Source: Coccinella septempunctata (taxonomy: Eukaryota; Arthropoda; Insecta; Coleoptera; Coccinellidae). From it: a stretch of 64,000 bases of DNA. This document shows positions 55,640 through 64,000 of the stretch, piece by piece (the first letter of the stretch is position 1; each line of letters opens with the position of its first letter). The position numbers and the translations under genes are program-made. The notes under the pieces are model-generated. The model saw only the letters and a list, made by a program, of their open reading frames with translations. It was not told the origin of the DNA and made no database searches. Location of the stretch: NCBI RefSeq assembly GCF_907165205.1, contig NC_058190.1, forward strand, positions 5,278,001-5,342,000, written 5' to 3'.

Positions 55640-56723
55640 TACCTAGTTGTAATGACCATTCGTCAAATGTTGAATTATTCAAGTCGGAATGCATTTCTGC
55701 CAATCCCGGATGATATGCCACTCTCATGATTTCCGTTAATTATAATTTAACAAATGAGGACCACAACTGGCTAGCTTTGAGCGTTTGATTCGTAATGTCA
55801 TTTCGTGTACCGCCTATTGAGACGGGCAAAATTTTTCTGAAATGCCCTCCGCACAAACAACATTTTCCACTCATCTTCTCATGATATCTTTCAAATATCT
55901 GTTTCAACAGCAAATCTAGGAGTCGTAGGAGCTTAATTCCATAATATAAGAGCTGTATAAGTGTTTAAATAAATTGCGAACATGAGTATTGTATTCCCCA
56001 ACCGCAAGTAGACTCTTCAGAAAGAGAAATTGGTAATTTGAAAGCTCTATGAACAGTTGTACCCCCTATCAAAATATTTGCCGTAATGCCTGGTCCAGGC
56101 GACCTCAATTTCGTCATTTTTGAAAATGTCCCGTAAAACGGTTATGAGAGTATTGTAAAGATGAGTTTTTTCCGTTCCACCAGGTTATCCCGTGTAAAAT
56201 AGGTGCTCTTTGGAATTGTCGTCTATTATTTATTTGTTATCTTCAATTACTAAATCATCGTAAACATTCGAAGGATTAGAAATTTCCAATTTTCTCTAGC
56301 ATGCTTTCAACACTCGTAAAAATATCTTTTTCTGATCCTCTTTTAATGAAGATGTCGAATAATGACCACTTGTAAAATTACGTCTCGAGTTGTTTTCTTC
56401 ATCGTCCACGAAAATGTTTATATCGCTCCTCTTATTGAGTTTTACGAAAGACCCATTACCTAGTTGTGATAACCATTCGTCAAATGATAAATTATTTAAG
56501 TCGGAATGTTTTTTGCCAATTCCGGATGGTTTGCCACTCTCATGATTTCGGTCAATTGTAATTTAACAAATGAGGACCACAACTGGCTAGCTTTGAGCGT
56601 TTGATTCGTAATGTCATTTCGTGTACCGCCTATTGAGACGGGCAAAATTTTTCTGAAATGCCCTCCGCACAAACAACATTTTCCACTCATCTTCTCATGA
56701 TATCTTTCAAATATCTGTTTCAA
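55636..56723. repeat. Internal duplication within the Helitron (about 280 bp, 815 bp apart)
   Basis: CCATTACCTAGTTGT...TTTCAACAG at 55636-55920 repeats 56453-56723; about 170 bp are almost identical. Confidence 0.85.
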
Positions 56724-56774
56724 CGTCAAATTTAGGAGTCGTAGGAGCTTCGTCCCATATTATACGTGCCAATT

Positions 56775-57300
56775 TTGTAACGTTGTTTCCTCGGAAAAAC
56801 TTATCTCGAGCGCCAGCTATTCTTTTCACTAGGAAGAATAGCAAACCTACCAGAGTACCTGCTAGTCGGAGACGGAGTTCGCTGTTATCTAGGGTGGTAG
56901 CGATAACGAAGTAGTCAAAATTAAATTATATAACAGTTTATTCACACCTTCGGAAAATGATTATTTATATAAACAACGGAAATATATGTAGGTATGAAAT
57001 ATGAGGGAATCGATCAGCAAACATACATTCGGAAAATTCGATCCGATCACGATCACTTTATAAAGTTTATACCGGGTACAGTGAAAAATCAAAGGTTGTT
57101 CAATAAAATGCGCCAACCAGTACTGACGAAATGCATGCTAAGGATGACCTCGCGAAGTGAAATGATTTGCTATACGGTATCGGGATGTAATATGTAATTA
57201 ATTACATTTCTCCAAAAATAAAAAAAAAACAACAACCAGGTCGGATCTACTCGAGACTTTTATTCACTACCCCAAGGGCTTACGCTCCATGATAGCGAAG
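56775..57300 (+). repeat. LTR-like direct repeat, copy 1
   Basis: Starts TGTAACGTTGTTTCCTCGG and runs through CTTATCTCGAGCGCCAGCTA, TTATATAAACAACGG, CAATAAAATG (poly-A signal-like) and ACTACCCCAAGGGCTTACGC. Closely matches 59928-60420 in the same orientation. TG start, TATA-like and AATAAA signals fit an LTR, but ends and target duplications are not defined and the interval between copies is full of DNA transposons. Confidence 0.6.
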
Positions 57301-57474
57301 AAAAGGTCGATTATAGTTGTGAAAATTTCCATATTTTGTTGACTGCGCCAAAATTATAAAATATCATTTGAATGTATCAGACTCTACATGTCAGAAATAC
57401 ATCTTGGTGATCAAAAGTAAAACATCTTAATTTCTGCTAATTTATTTAATTTTACTTTCGTCATAATAAACAAT
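57301..57474. other. Unassigned spacer
   Basis: AT-rich; no feature. Confidence 0.4.
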
Positions 57475-58180
57475 TCATTCACCATCAGATGATGAGTATA
57501 AATCTTTCAGCTCATCTATCAATGGGTCTTGGAGATTAGTCAGTGCCCCTATAACCTGGAAAATCTTCTCAGCATGCTCAAATAAAGAGCGTGGAATAAA
57601 GTTCGAGGTCTTAAATCTTTTCATTCTTTCTATCGCTCTCTCCCCATGAATTCGAGCTCTGGCAATGGGCTCGGTTTGTTTAATTTGGGGAGCAGTAAAT
57701 TGAGCAGTTTGCAGGAATGGCGGAATATTTACGCTGACTCCATTTGGCAGCAAGTCGCCAATTAAGAATCCTTCGCCTGCCAATATTAAGTCACCTGCCT
57801 CTAACTGCTCTAATGTACCACACTGTTGAACTATTTTTTTTAAATCTGAATTTGCACCTGGTTAAAGAGAGCTTACATACGATATTAATCCATTTGGTGC
57901 AACTCCAACTAGTGCCTGTCAAGGATGTTCTTAGAACTGTCATTGCCATTTCCGTAGAATCAAGAACAACACGACAGTGGAAGGCACGTTTGATTTTTTT
58001 TCTTGATGGAATTTTGGAATTCAAATGTTCGTGCAATACCCCATGCAAGAGATGAATCCATTTTATTACAATGTTGGTCACAGTTGCTTGGGAAACTTTG
58101 AATCTATGAGCCAAGTCTCATCTCTTGCCTCACTCCTATGTTTTTCTACCTGTTTTTGTGAAAAATAATACTCTGTTTCT
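57475..58180 (-). pseudogene. DDE_Tnp_4-type transposase (Harbinger/ISL2EU-like), broken
   Basis: Minus strand. Upstream part: AHRFKVSQATVTNIVIKWIH (helix-turn-helix), RVVLDSTEMAM (first catalytic Asp, family IxDCTE), then WSCTKWINIV where the family has YSxYKxxxT, damaged. A deletion and frame change near 57785 remove the second Asp region; the C-terminal part has GEGFLIGDLLPNGVSVNIPP and ARARIHGERAIERMKRFKT (family R-IHVERAIGRLK, third catalytic Glu). Not functional. Confidence 0.75.
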
Positions 58181-58199
58181 AACAGGGCTGTTGAGGTGT

Positions 58200-58500
58200 T
58201 TGGTACGGACGACTTAGAAGGTCCTGGTTCAGAGGTTAAAAGGAACCTTGTCACATGTCACATGTCACTTTCTGTTCATTGTCGGATCGATTGTCATCCA
58301 TGACCTATGTTGTGGGAAGGCTGTTTTCCCTTGAAGCTGATCTCTTAGATTTTATTCTTGGCTCAGATATTGTGATGTTCTCCTCAAATACATTTCTTTT
58401 TGCGTTTTTAGTCGATTTTGTACTATTCTTTTTTGATTCATTCAATTCAAATGCTTCTTTTGAAGGCGTGGAAGTAAAAATCAAAGAACGTTGTTTATAA
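58200..58500 (-). pseudogene. Basic/acidic tail region between two transposase relics
   Basis: Minus-strand frame KEAFELNESKKNSTKSTKNA, NITISEPRIKSKRSASR, then DNRSDNEQKVTCDM. Could be the C-terminus of the pogo relic upstream or the N-terminus of the DDE_Tnp_4 relic downstream. Opposite-strand open frame is not considered real. Confidence 0.35.
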
Positions 58501-58630
58501 ACAACGGAGACTTTCTTTTAGGTTTTGTCATATTAATATTGAAACATGATGAAACAGGGTTAATTTCTGTGAAGAAAAAGTCCTGCTGACTTCATTATCA
58601 GCTATAAAGCTACTCTACTGTACGATTTGC

Positions 58631-58975
58631 TAAATAATTGATCTACTTCATTGGGGGTCACCAAATTTGTCACATTCATTATGATATGCAGACTTTAGAG
58701 AGGAATAAAAAGACACATCTAGAGGCTGAAGGCGATGTGAACTATGGGGTGGGATAGTCAAAACGATGATACTGTTATCGGCGTAATGAAGTGCCGAAAT
58801 ATCCTAATTTTTTTCTCCTGTCTTGTGAAGTAGACCTAGGAATATTGAATTTTGTAACAGCCTGTCTCTCGGGTAATCCATTTGCAATAGCATTTAGTGC
58901 AGCTTCTAACTGTTCCTCAGTCCAAGGGGCTTTTGTTGTTTTTCTTGCATAAAACTGGCCGATCGGAATTCCCCT
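58631..58975 (-). pseudogene. Pogo/Tigger-type transposase with a large internal deletion
   Basis: Minus strand. N-terminal Psq-type [47 protein letters not shown] (58795-58960). It is joined at about 58785 directly to the end of the DDE domain: [40 protein letters not shown] (58640-58785), followed by a stop. The CENP-B-like domain and most of the catalytic core are missing. Confidence 0.8.
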
Positions 58976-59076
58976 CTTTAAACTGGTCGTTATTACCCCA
59001 TATCTACGCCATTTTATTCAAATAAATTCATAAGAAAAAGGGTTGAATACAGTGAAATGAAATTGATTAAATATTT

Positions 59077-59440
59077 TCATTCCACGTGAAAACGTCGAAA
59101 ACAATTTCTGTCCTTGTTAAGACATAATGCAACACTGAATTTGTCACACTTGAATAAGGTATTCTCGGCAGGAAAACTCGAATATTTTTCTTCCCAATTC
59201 AAATGAATTTTTTTACTCTTCTTTTTTGTATTTTTTGCAGCTAGGTTGCAGAGGGGTATATCGTCTTCACTATCGAAACAATCGCATAAAAAGTTGTATT
59301 GTTGCCAATACACAAAAAACCGTCGTAAGGCCGACCTTACCCCGCGTGCCCATCGTTATTTATATTTACGAAAATTGTATGATGACCTTCTTCAGTTATA
59401 TCTCGATGTTTTAACGGGTTAAGGTCAGTAAATCCAAAGG
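59077..59440. other. Unassigned
   Basis: Minus-strand frame with FDSEDDIPLCNLAAKNTKKK could be the tail of another transposase; not enough to name it. Confidence 0.25.
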
Positions 59441-59458
59441 ATAATTCGAACAAATTTG

Positions 59459-59493
59459 CCGACGTTTCGACTTGTTGCCGTCTTCTTCTGGGC
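59459..59493 (-). ncRNA. Degenerate Penelope hammerhead-like motif
   Basis: Minus strand CAGAAGA...AGTCGAAACGTC; the second core base differs from CUGANGA, so probably inactive. Marks a Penelope terminal-repeat fragment. Confidence 0.4.
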
Positions 59494-59927
59494 TGTGGAA
59501 GATTCAAAATGCAGTAATGAACCAAACACAACAATATTATTATAAAAACACAATACACAATATTATTGGTCACATTAAAAAATAAAAATCTTATTTTACG
59601 ATGCATAAAATACACAGAGCGATACATGCTTACTGGCAGTTAAACCACAACTAATTGTTGTCGAGGAACAGGTGGAACATCAAAAAAAGTAATGAACATG
59701 ACATATGCTGTATGAACGAAAGGACGAAATTCAAATTTCGTTGTTTATTCGACCCTTTTCTCTTAGTTTGCCAACTAAGTTGAAGTACACTGTGTTCAGG
59801 TTGTCAATATCAGTTATTTTGTTAATTGATATTTTGCACTGTTCAACCGACACCATTTCATGTGTTAACCGCTTTTTTAAGTTGTTTTCAAATCCTATAA
59901 TAGAAACTTCGAAACCGAAAGAGTGTT

Positions 59928-60420
59928 GTAACATGGTTTCCTCGGAGAAAACTTATCTCGAGCGCCAGCTATTCTTTTCACTAGGAAGAATAGCAAACCT
60001 ACCAGAGTAGCTGCTAGTCGGAGACAGAGTTCGCTGTTATCTAGGGTGGTAGCGATAACGAAGTAGTCAAAATCAAATTATGTACCAGTTTATTCACACC
60101 TTCGGAAAATGATTATATAAACAACGGAAATATGTGTAGGTATGAAATGTGAGCGAATCGATCAGCAAACATACATTCGGGAAATTCGATCCGATCAGGA
60201 GCACTTTATAAAGTTTACACCGGGTACAGTGAAAAATCAAAGGTTGTTCAATAAAATGCGCCAACCAGAACTGACGAAATGGATAAGTGAAATGACTTGC
60301 TATACGGTATCGGGATGTAATTAATTGTATTTCTCCAGAACTGAAAGAAACACAACCAGGGCGGATCTACTCGAGACTTTTATTCGCTACCCCAAGGGCT
60401 ACGCTCCATGGTCTATTTTG
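59928..60420 (+). repeat. LTR-like direct repeat, copy 2
   Basis: Matches 56775-57300 from TGTAACATGGTTTCCTCGG to GCTACCCCAAGGGC. Followed by two further imperfect copies of the CTACCCCAAGGGCTTACGCACCATGA block (60460 and 60560). Confidence 0.65.
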
Positions 60421-61014
60421 AGCGCAACTACGGGATTTCACTGAAGGTATCTCTTATTCTCTACCCCAATAACTTACGCACCATGACTGATAGAAAAGAA
60501 GAGATTTTTCTTTCAACACTTATGACGCGGGAACGCGAACAGGGGTGTTGACGGGACTTCCTCTTCACTACCCCAAGGGCTTACGCACCATGACTGATAG
60601 CGAAGGGAAAAGTCACACTCGCGAAACAGGGTAAAGTACGGCAAAGATAACAGAAAGCGATACAGTACAGCAGTGTCAAAGAAGTAACCGGTGTAGGTCT
60701 AATAAAGAAACTGACCGGTATAGACGGGGACCTACCTCCTTTATTTCGTGGCACTCGCGGAAAACGCAAAAAAATAAAAATTAATTCCTAAGAGCACTAA
60801 CCCTCGCAACACAAAATTATTTATAAATTCGTTGAACGGCTTTTCGTGCACACAATCAAAGTCGAATCGCAGAGAAAAGTGAGTACAGAGCGTAAAAGTG
60901 ACAAAAGAGACTAAAGTGACTGTGATACCCCAGGGTGATCACATCAATACACTTTTCAGCGATCCAATTTATTTATTTAACAATTATAATAATCCCAAAA
61001 TAATAACGTAACTA
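60421..61014. repeat. LTR-like subrepeats
   Basis: CTACCCCAA...TTACGCACCATGACTGATAG occurs twice (60462, 60566); GTGACAAAAGAGACTAAAGTGAC occurs at 60897 and three times near 61712-61750. Probably the tail of a long LTR or a gene-poor minisatellite region. Confidence 0.5.
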
Positions 61015-61140
61015 ACGGCCGGTTTCATAATCAAACCTAAAGTCCCTTTAATTTTAAAGCCTCCTTTAACCCTACTAAAAATGACAGTAAAGGAAGCTTT
61101 AAGCTTAAAGTGACGTTTAATTCGATTATGAAACTGGACG
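61015..61140. mobile_element. MITE-like hairpin (about 125 bp)
   Basis: CCGGTTTCATAATCAAACCT...and ...GACGTTTAATTCGATTATGAAACTGG: inverted ends of about 20 bp, with looser complementarity further inside. Confidence 0.65.
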
Positions 61141-62439
61141 TAACACTTTTAAATTCAATTGTGAACTCAATGTATCTTGTCGTATTCCTGCTGCGAACTT
61201 TTGGGTTTTTGAAAAGGTTCTTCTGACACCAGGTGGCTTTTTAGAGAAGACACCAAAACTCGTCGAATGGTCGTTGGAATTGAAACTGTACACTTAACTT
61301 AACTTGATTTATTTACTGGTTATGGTTATAGGTCACCTTTACACTTAACTGGTACTTATTTAGTTGAAACAGAACATAGAACTACTATACGTATGAATTA
61401 CAATATGCGATACGTGTGGTATGATTACTTATGCGGAACTAACGTTCTATACGACAGTCTGGGCGGAACTAACGTTCTGTATGACGGTCTGAGCGGAACT
61501 GCTTCGCAGTTTGAGGAAGTTTCTTTTATATTATTTTAATATTGCTTATTCAGCAAAGTTATTTTTAGTAACAATAATGGGATTTTTTGTATACAACAAT
61601 CTACACCCGCTGTTGTTATCATACTGCTTTTTCTTCACTGTTCACATCTCCTTCAACACTTGTAGTGAGTCATCGCTTATGACTCCTCCTTCCTAATCGC
61701 CGGTCTCCACAGTGACAAAAGAGACTAAAGTGACAAAAGAGACTAAAGAGTAAAAGAGGCCGTCGCGGGGGAAAATCTGCTTTTATAGACTAATCCCCCC
61801 ACACGCTAAAAATCTGAAAATTCCAGAATGCGACAAGAGTGAAAAACGTCGTCAGCTGCGGTTTATCGCATATCAACATCAGAAAAACGTCAATGCAAAA
61901 CGGCATGCAAGAAAAACAACGTTAAACACAGATAAACGGTTTTTTTCATTTACTCTGCCTATCGGAATGAATGTATTGAATATTTGAGAATTGAATATTT
62001 TCTAAGGCGGAAATGTGAAATGAAAGGAATGCACTAAAATGAACTCCAATTTTCCCAGAAAACTGGGATTCATTACAGTGTAATTCCTGTTCCACTAGTG
62101 GTGTATTATTATCTTTCTTTTTAAGGAGGTTGTGTATGTTGTTGTTGTATTCTTTTCGGAACACTTAGTTTAAAAAAAAGCAGGGTCGCTGTCACCAGGG
62201 TAGCTTTATTGAGGTGAAGCTCCGTAAAACCTTTAGTTATGAACACTATCAGATTGTCACTTTACGAAGGAACACACACTGTAATTATATTTAATTTATT
62301 TGTAAGGCACAAGATACAGAATAGATCAATAGATCTGAATAATATGAAAACCTAATCTGAACTGAACTGAGAGCGTCATGCTGCTACTCATATATTGTTT
62401 TGGAAAATGCTGACTTGAGCAAGAATATGTTAACAATGG
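61141..62439. other. Repeat-rich, no gene
   Basis: A 30-bp tandem (GCGGAACTAACGTTCTRTAYGAC...) three times at 61434-61505; GTGACAAAAGAGACTAAA tandem at 61711-61750. No coding region. Confidence 0.5.
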
Positions 62440-62615
62440 GGCCCTTGTATAAAGGGTGGCAACAATGTTAATGCTATCACGTCGATGTTCGGATATTCTA
62501 GTTTCTAGGTATCGACCCGTTTGTCCAATGAACACTCGGGTCACAATCCCGACAAGGAATTTTATAAATAACTCCCGACATAATTGATTTAAATGTTGCT
62601 GTCTTCAATTCAGAA
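62440..62615 (-). pseudogene. Penelope-like GIY-YIG fragment
   Basis: Minus strand: VIYKIPCRDCD, then after a one-base shift FIGQTGRYLETRISEHRRDS. This is the GIY-YIG nuclease start of a Penelope element, related to those at 27.2 and 39.8 kb; the rest is absent. Confidence 0.7.
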
Positions 62616-62859
62616 AAGAAATTTATTTTAATTGTGTTCAGGGGTTTTAGTGAGATGTTAACAGTAGTATAGCAATGTATGTTCTAGCTCAAATTTGACC
62701 TTGAGATATTAGAAATCGTATGAATATGGGGGCTCTGAGTAGTGGGGCGCGGAGCGCTGGGTCTCCTGAAAGGGGGTTCCATTGTGGGGGTTCAGAGATG
62801 TAGTTGTATTTTAGGGCCGTAGTAAAAAAAAAAAAAAAGGGGGAAAAAAAGAATCTTGA

Positions 62860-62905
62860 AGTCGACGGGATTCGAACCTAGGATAGTTTTATATAATTTA
62901 GTGAG
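62860..62905 (-). other. tRNA-like B-box followed by a T run
   Basis: Minus strand reads CTAGGTTCGAATCCCGTCGAC, a perfect B-box (GWTCRANNC), followed about 15 nt later by a run of T (Pol III terminator-like). The stem pairs poorly and no A-box is seen, so it is a tRNA/SINE-like scrap rather than a tRNA gene. It lies at the 3' break of the PolB. Confidence 0.35.
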
Positions 62906-62929
62906 ACTATAATTATAATGAAAGTCGTA

Positions 62930-63964
62930 TAAACAAGTTTTTGAAATATCTAGTACGGCAGAACCAATATACACAAGTTTATTGAAGATCAAATTAACTT
63001 TTTTCATTTCAATTGCCAATAAATTTTCCCCAAATATTATTCTTCCCTTAAAATGGGGGCTACTTATGAGATTTTTGGAGCCATAACGACCTTCCCATTT
63101 GTTCACTATTTTAACTATCCTATGTTTGCGTATGTTTTCCATTGTCTTACCAAATACGGCATTATTCATTAGTTTGTATAGATTCGCTTCAAAATCGTTC
63201 GAAGCCTTCATTCTAAGCTCGGTATTGGGATCAATATAAGATTTAAGCCATGCTGATTGTTTGAATTTTAATACCCTATGGATTTAAGTGAGAACCATTC
63301 CGTTTTCTAAGGCCTGTTTCAAATTTCTATAATGTAAAATATATTTCTTCTTATCATATAATGTTGTTAACAATTTAGGTAATTTTGAACCTGGAGGTAC
63401 TCGATTTTCCGGACAAAATGGTGAATCTGAATGTATGTCATGTAGGTGTTTTGGATATTCCAGATCAACTTCTAAAAAATACCCTTCTGGAGCATTATCT
63501 GGAATTTGTATCACATCAATATTAGTGTTAGTCCACTCAAATTCATCATATGGAAGAAACTGTCTCATTGCCCAACCATAGAGATTATTAACATCAAAGT
63601 AAATTATATATGATGATAACTTTTCAGAATCAAATGTAGTCATATACTTATTATTTGCCTTCGCATATCTATTAGAACACTGACTTATTCCACCTCTTAC
63701 ACTCTCTTCAATAAATAATATCATATCGATATCCTTGATAATTTGTAATTTCATTGATGTATATTTCAACATACAATCAAACGTAAACCCCGGGAGTGTA
63801 TAATACCAAGCTGGATCTAATCCATAAGTTGTATGACAACTTACACGAAATTGTTCAAATATATCAGCTAGTAAAAGGACATTTGTTTTAAGATATAAAT
63901 TGGAATAGTCTAATAAATTTTTACAATCAAAAATTGACTTGTTGAGCATGTGAATATTCCTCAT
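62930..63964 (-). pseudogene. Protein-primed type B DNA polymerase (Polinton/adintovirus-like), central part, runs to the window end
   Basis: Minus strand. From 63964: NLYLKTNVLLLADIFEQF, DPAWYYTLPGFTFDCMLKY, EESVRGGISQCSNRY, palm motif A YFDVNNLYGWAMRQFLPY, PFCPENRVPPG, HYRNLKQALENGMVLT and a single stop TAA at 63284-63286 where the frame otherwise continues. Then [16 protein letters not shown] and motif B region [20 protein letters not shown]...[35 protein letters not shown]. Polymerase similarity ends at about 62950 before motif C (DTD), where unrelated sequence begins. The N-terminus lies beyond 64000. Better preserved than the 4.7-6.2 kb copy: only one nonsense codon in about 1 kb. Confidence 0.88.
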
Positions 63965-64000
63965 CAGTTATATCTTCATCATTCAATTTATTATAAAATT

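Larger units (their letters stand above)
55022..56760 (-). pseudogene. Helitron Rep/Hel: Pif1-like helicase domain, broken and partly duplicated
   Basis: Minus strand. Walker A region reads PGGTEKTHLYNTL near 56180 (family GGTGKT, so the P-loop glycine is replaced by glutamate), followed by TTVHRAFKLPISLSE near 56040. The block CCLCGGHFRKILPVSIGGTR...LQLTEIMRVA (motif with GGDFRQ-LP in the family) is at 56496-56729 and again at 55640-55925. C-terminal part 55022-55435 is open: LAYSMTVNKSQGQSMNRIGI, THGQLYVAFSRV, the last helicase motifs. An inactive rolling-circle transposon relic. Confidence 0.88.

Noticed and set aside
58255..58500. Plus-strand ORF (81 aa)
   Set aside because: Antisense to transposase-derived sequence; no coding signature of its own.
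62870..62895. tRNA gene
   Set aside because: Good B-box but poor T-stem pairing, no A-box, no cloverleaf.

Overview
The window looks like insect (at least arthropod) nuclear DNA. It is strongly AT-rich and has GT-AG introns, TATA/Inr promoters, a short (CCTAA)4 tract matching the insect telomere repeat, and a dense mix of insect-type transposons. I cannot fix the order. I see no intact conserved housekeeping gene. Almost everything recognisable is mobile, virus-like, or part of a small-gene family I do not recognise.

Layout. 0.1-1.8 kb: broken non-LTR retrotransposon. 2.9-6.2 kb: two copies of a cassette (small protein, then a start beginning MEVC); the second copy runs into a protein-primed type B DNA polymerase (PolB) of the Polinton/adintovirus-like kind. 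6.2-7.0 kb: an intronless matrix metalloproteinase (MMP) on the minus strand, abutting the truncated PolB. 7.26-10.65 kb: a divergent TATA promoter driving a tiny micro-exon gene whose exon 2/exon 3 block is repeated four times, split by a 1656-bp solo LTR with a perfect 4-bp target duplication. 11.2-16.1 kb: PolB fragment, hAT element packed with foldback repeats, possible large TIR element. 16.4-18.85 kb: tandem small ORFs with PPxY and SUMO-interaction-like motifs, then a second micro-exon gene in two copies, one apparently intact and one dead. 19.2-21.0 kb: decayed minus-strand proteins interrupted by another PolB fragment. 21.5-24.4 kb: tyrosine recombinase fragment, foldback MITE with LINE pieces. 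25.5-28.8 kb: Penelope-like element with an intact RT/GIY-YIG ORF and hammerhead-like motifs in roughly 500-bp inverted terminal arms. 30.3-31.4 kb: a mariner whose two halves lie head to head. 32.9-35.6 kb: DNA transposon with a nested hAT MITE. 36.2-47 kb: LINE C-terminus, second Penelope element, inverted repeats, another LINE. 47.5-51.7 kb: tandem repeats and a second copy of the hAT MITE with a paralogous empty site. 55-59 kb: Helitron helicase, DDE transposase and pogo relics between two LTR-like direct repeats. 62.4-64 kb: Penelope fragment and a minus-strand PolB running off the window.

Most striking are two micro-exon small-protein gene families (7.3-10.6 kb and 17.6-18.85 kb). Base changes between their copies respect a reading frame, their last exons share a YYxY...VVxW pattern, and both end just after the last splice. 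They lie next to virus-like PolB/MMP genes and PPxY/SIM-like ORFs. Together these could be remnants of one or more captured virus-like elements, or a rapidly evolving host gene family; the sequence alone does not decide.
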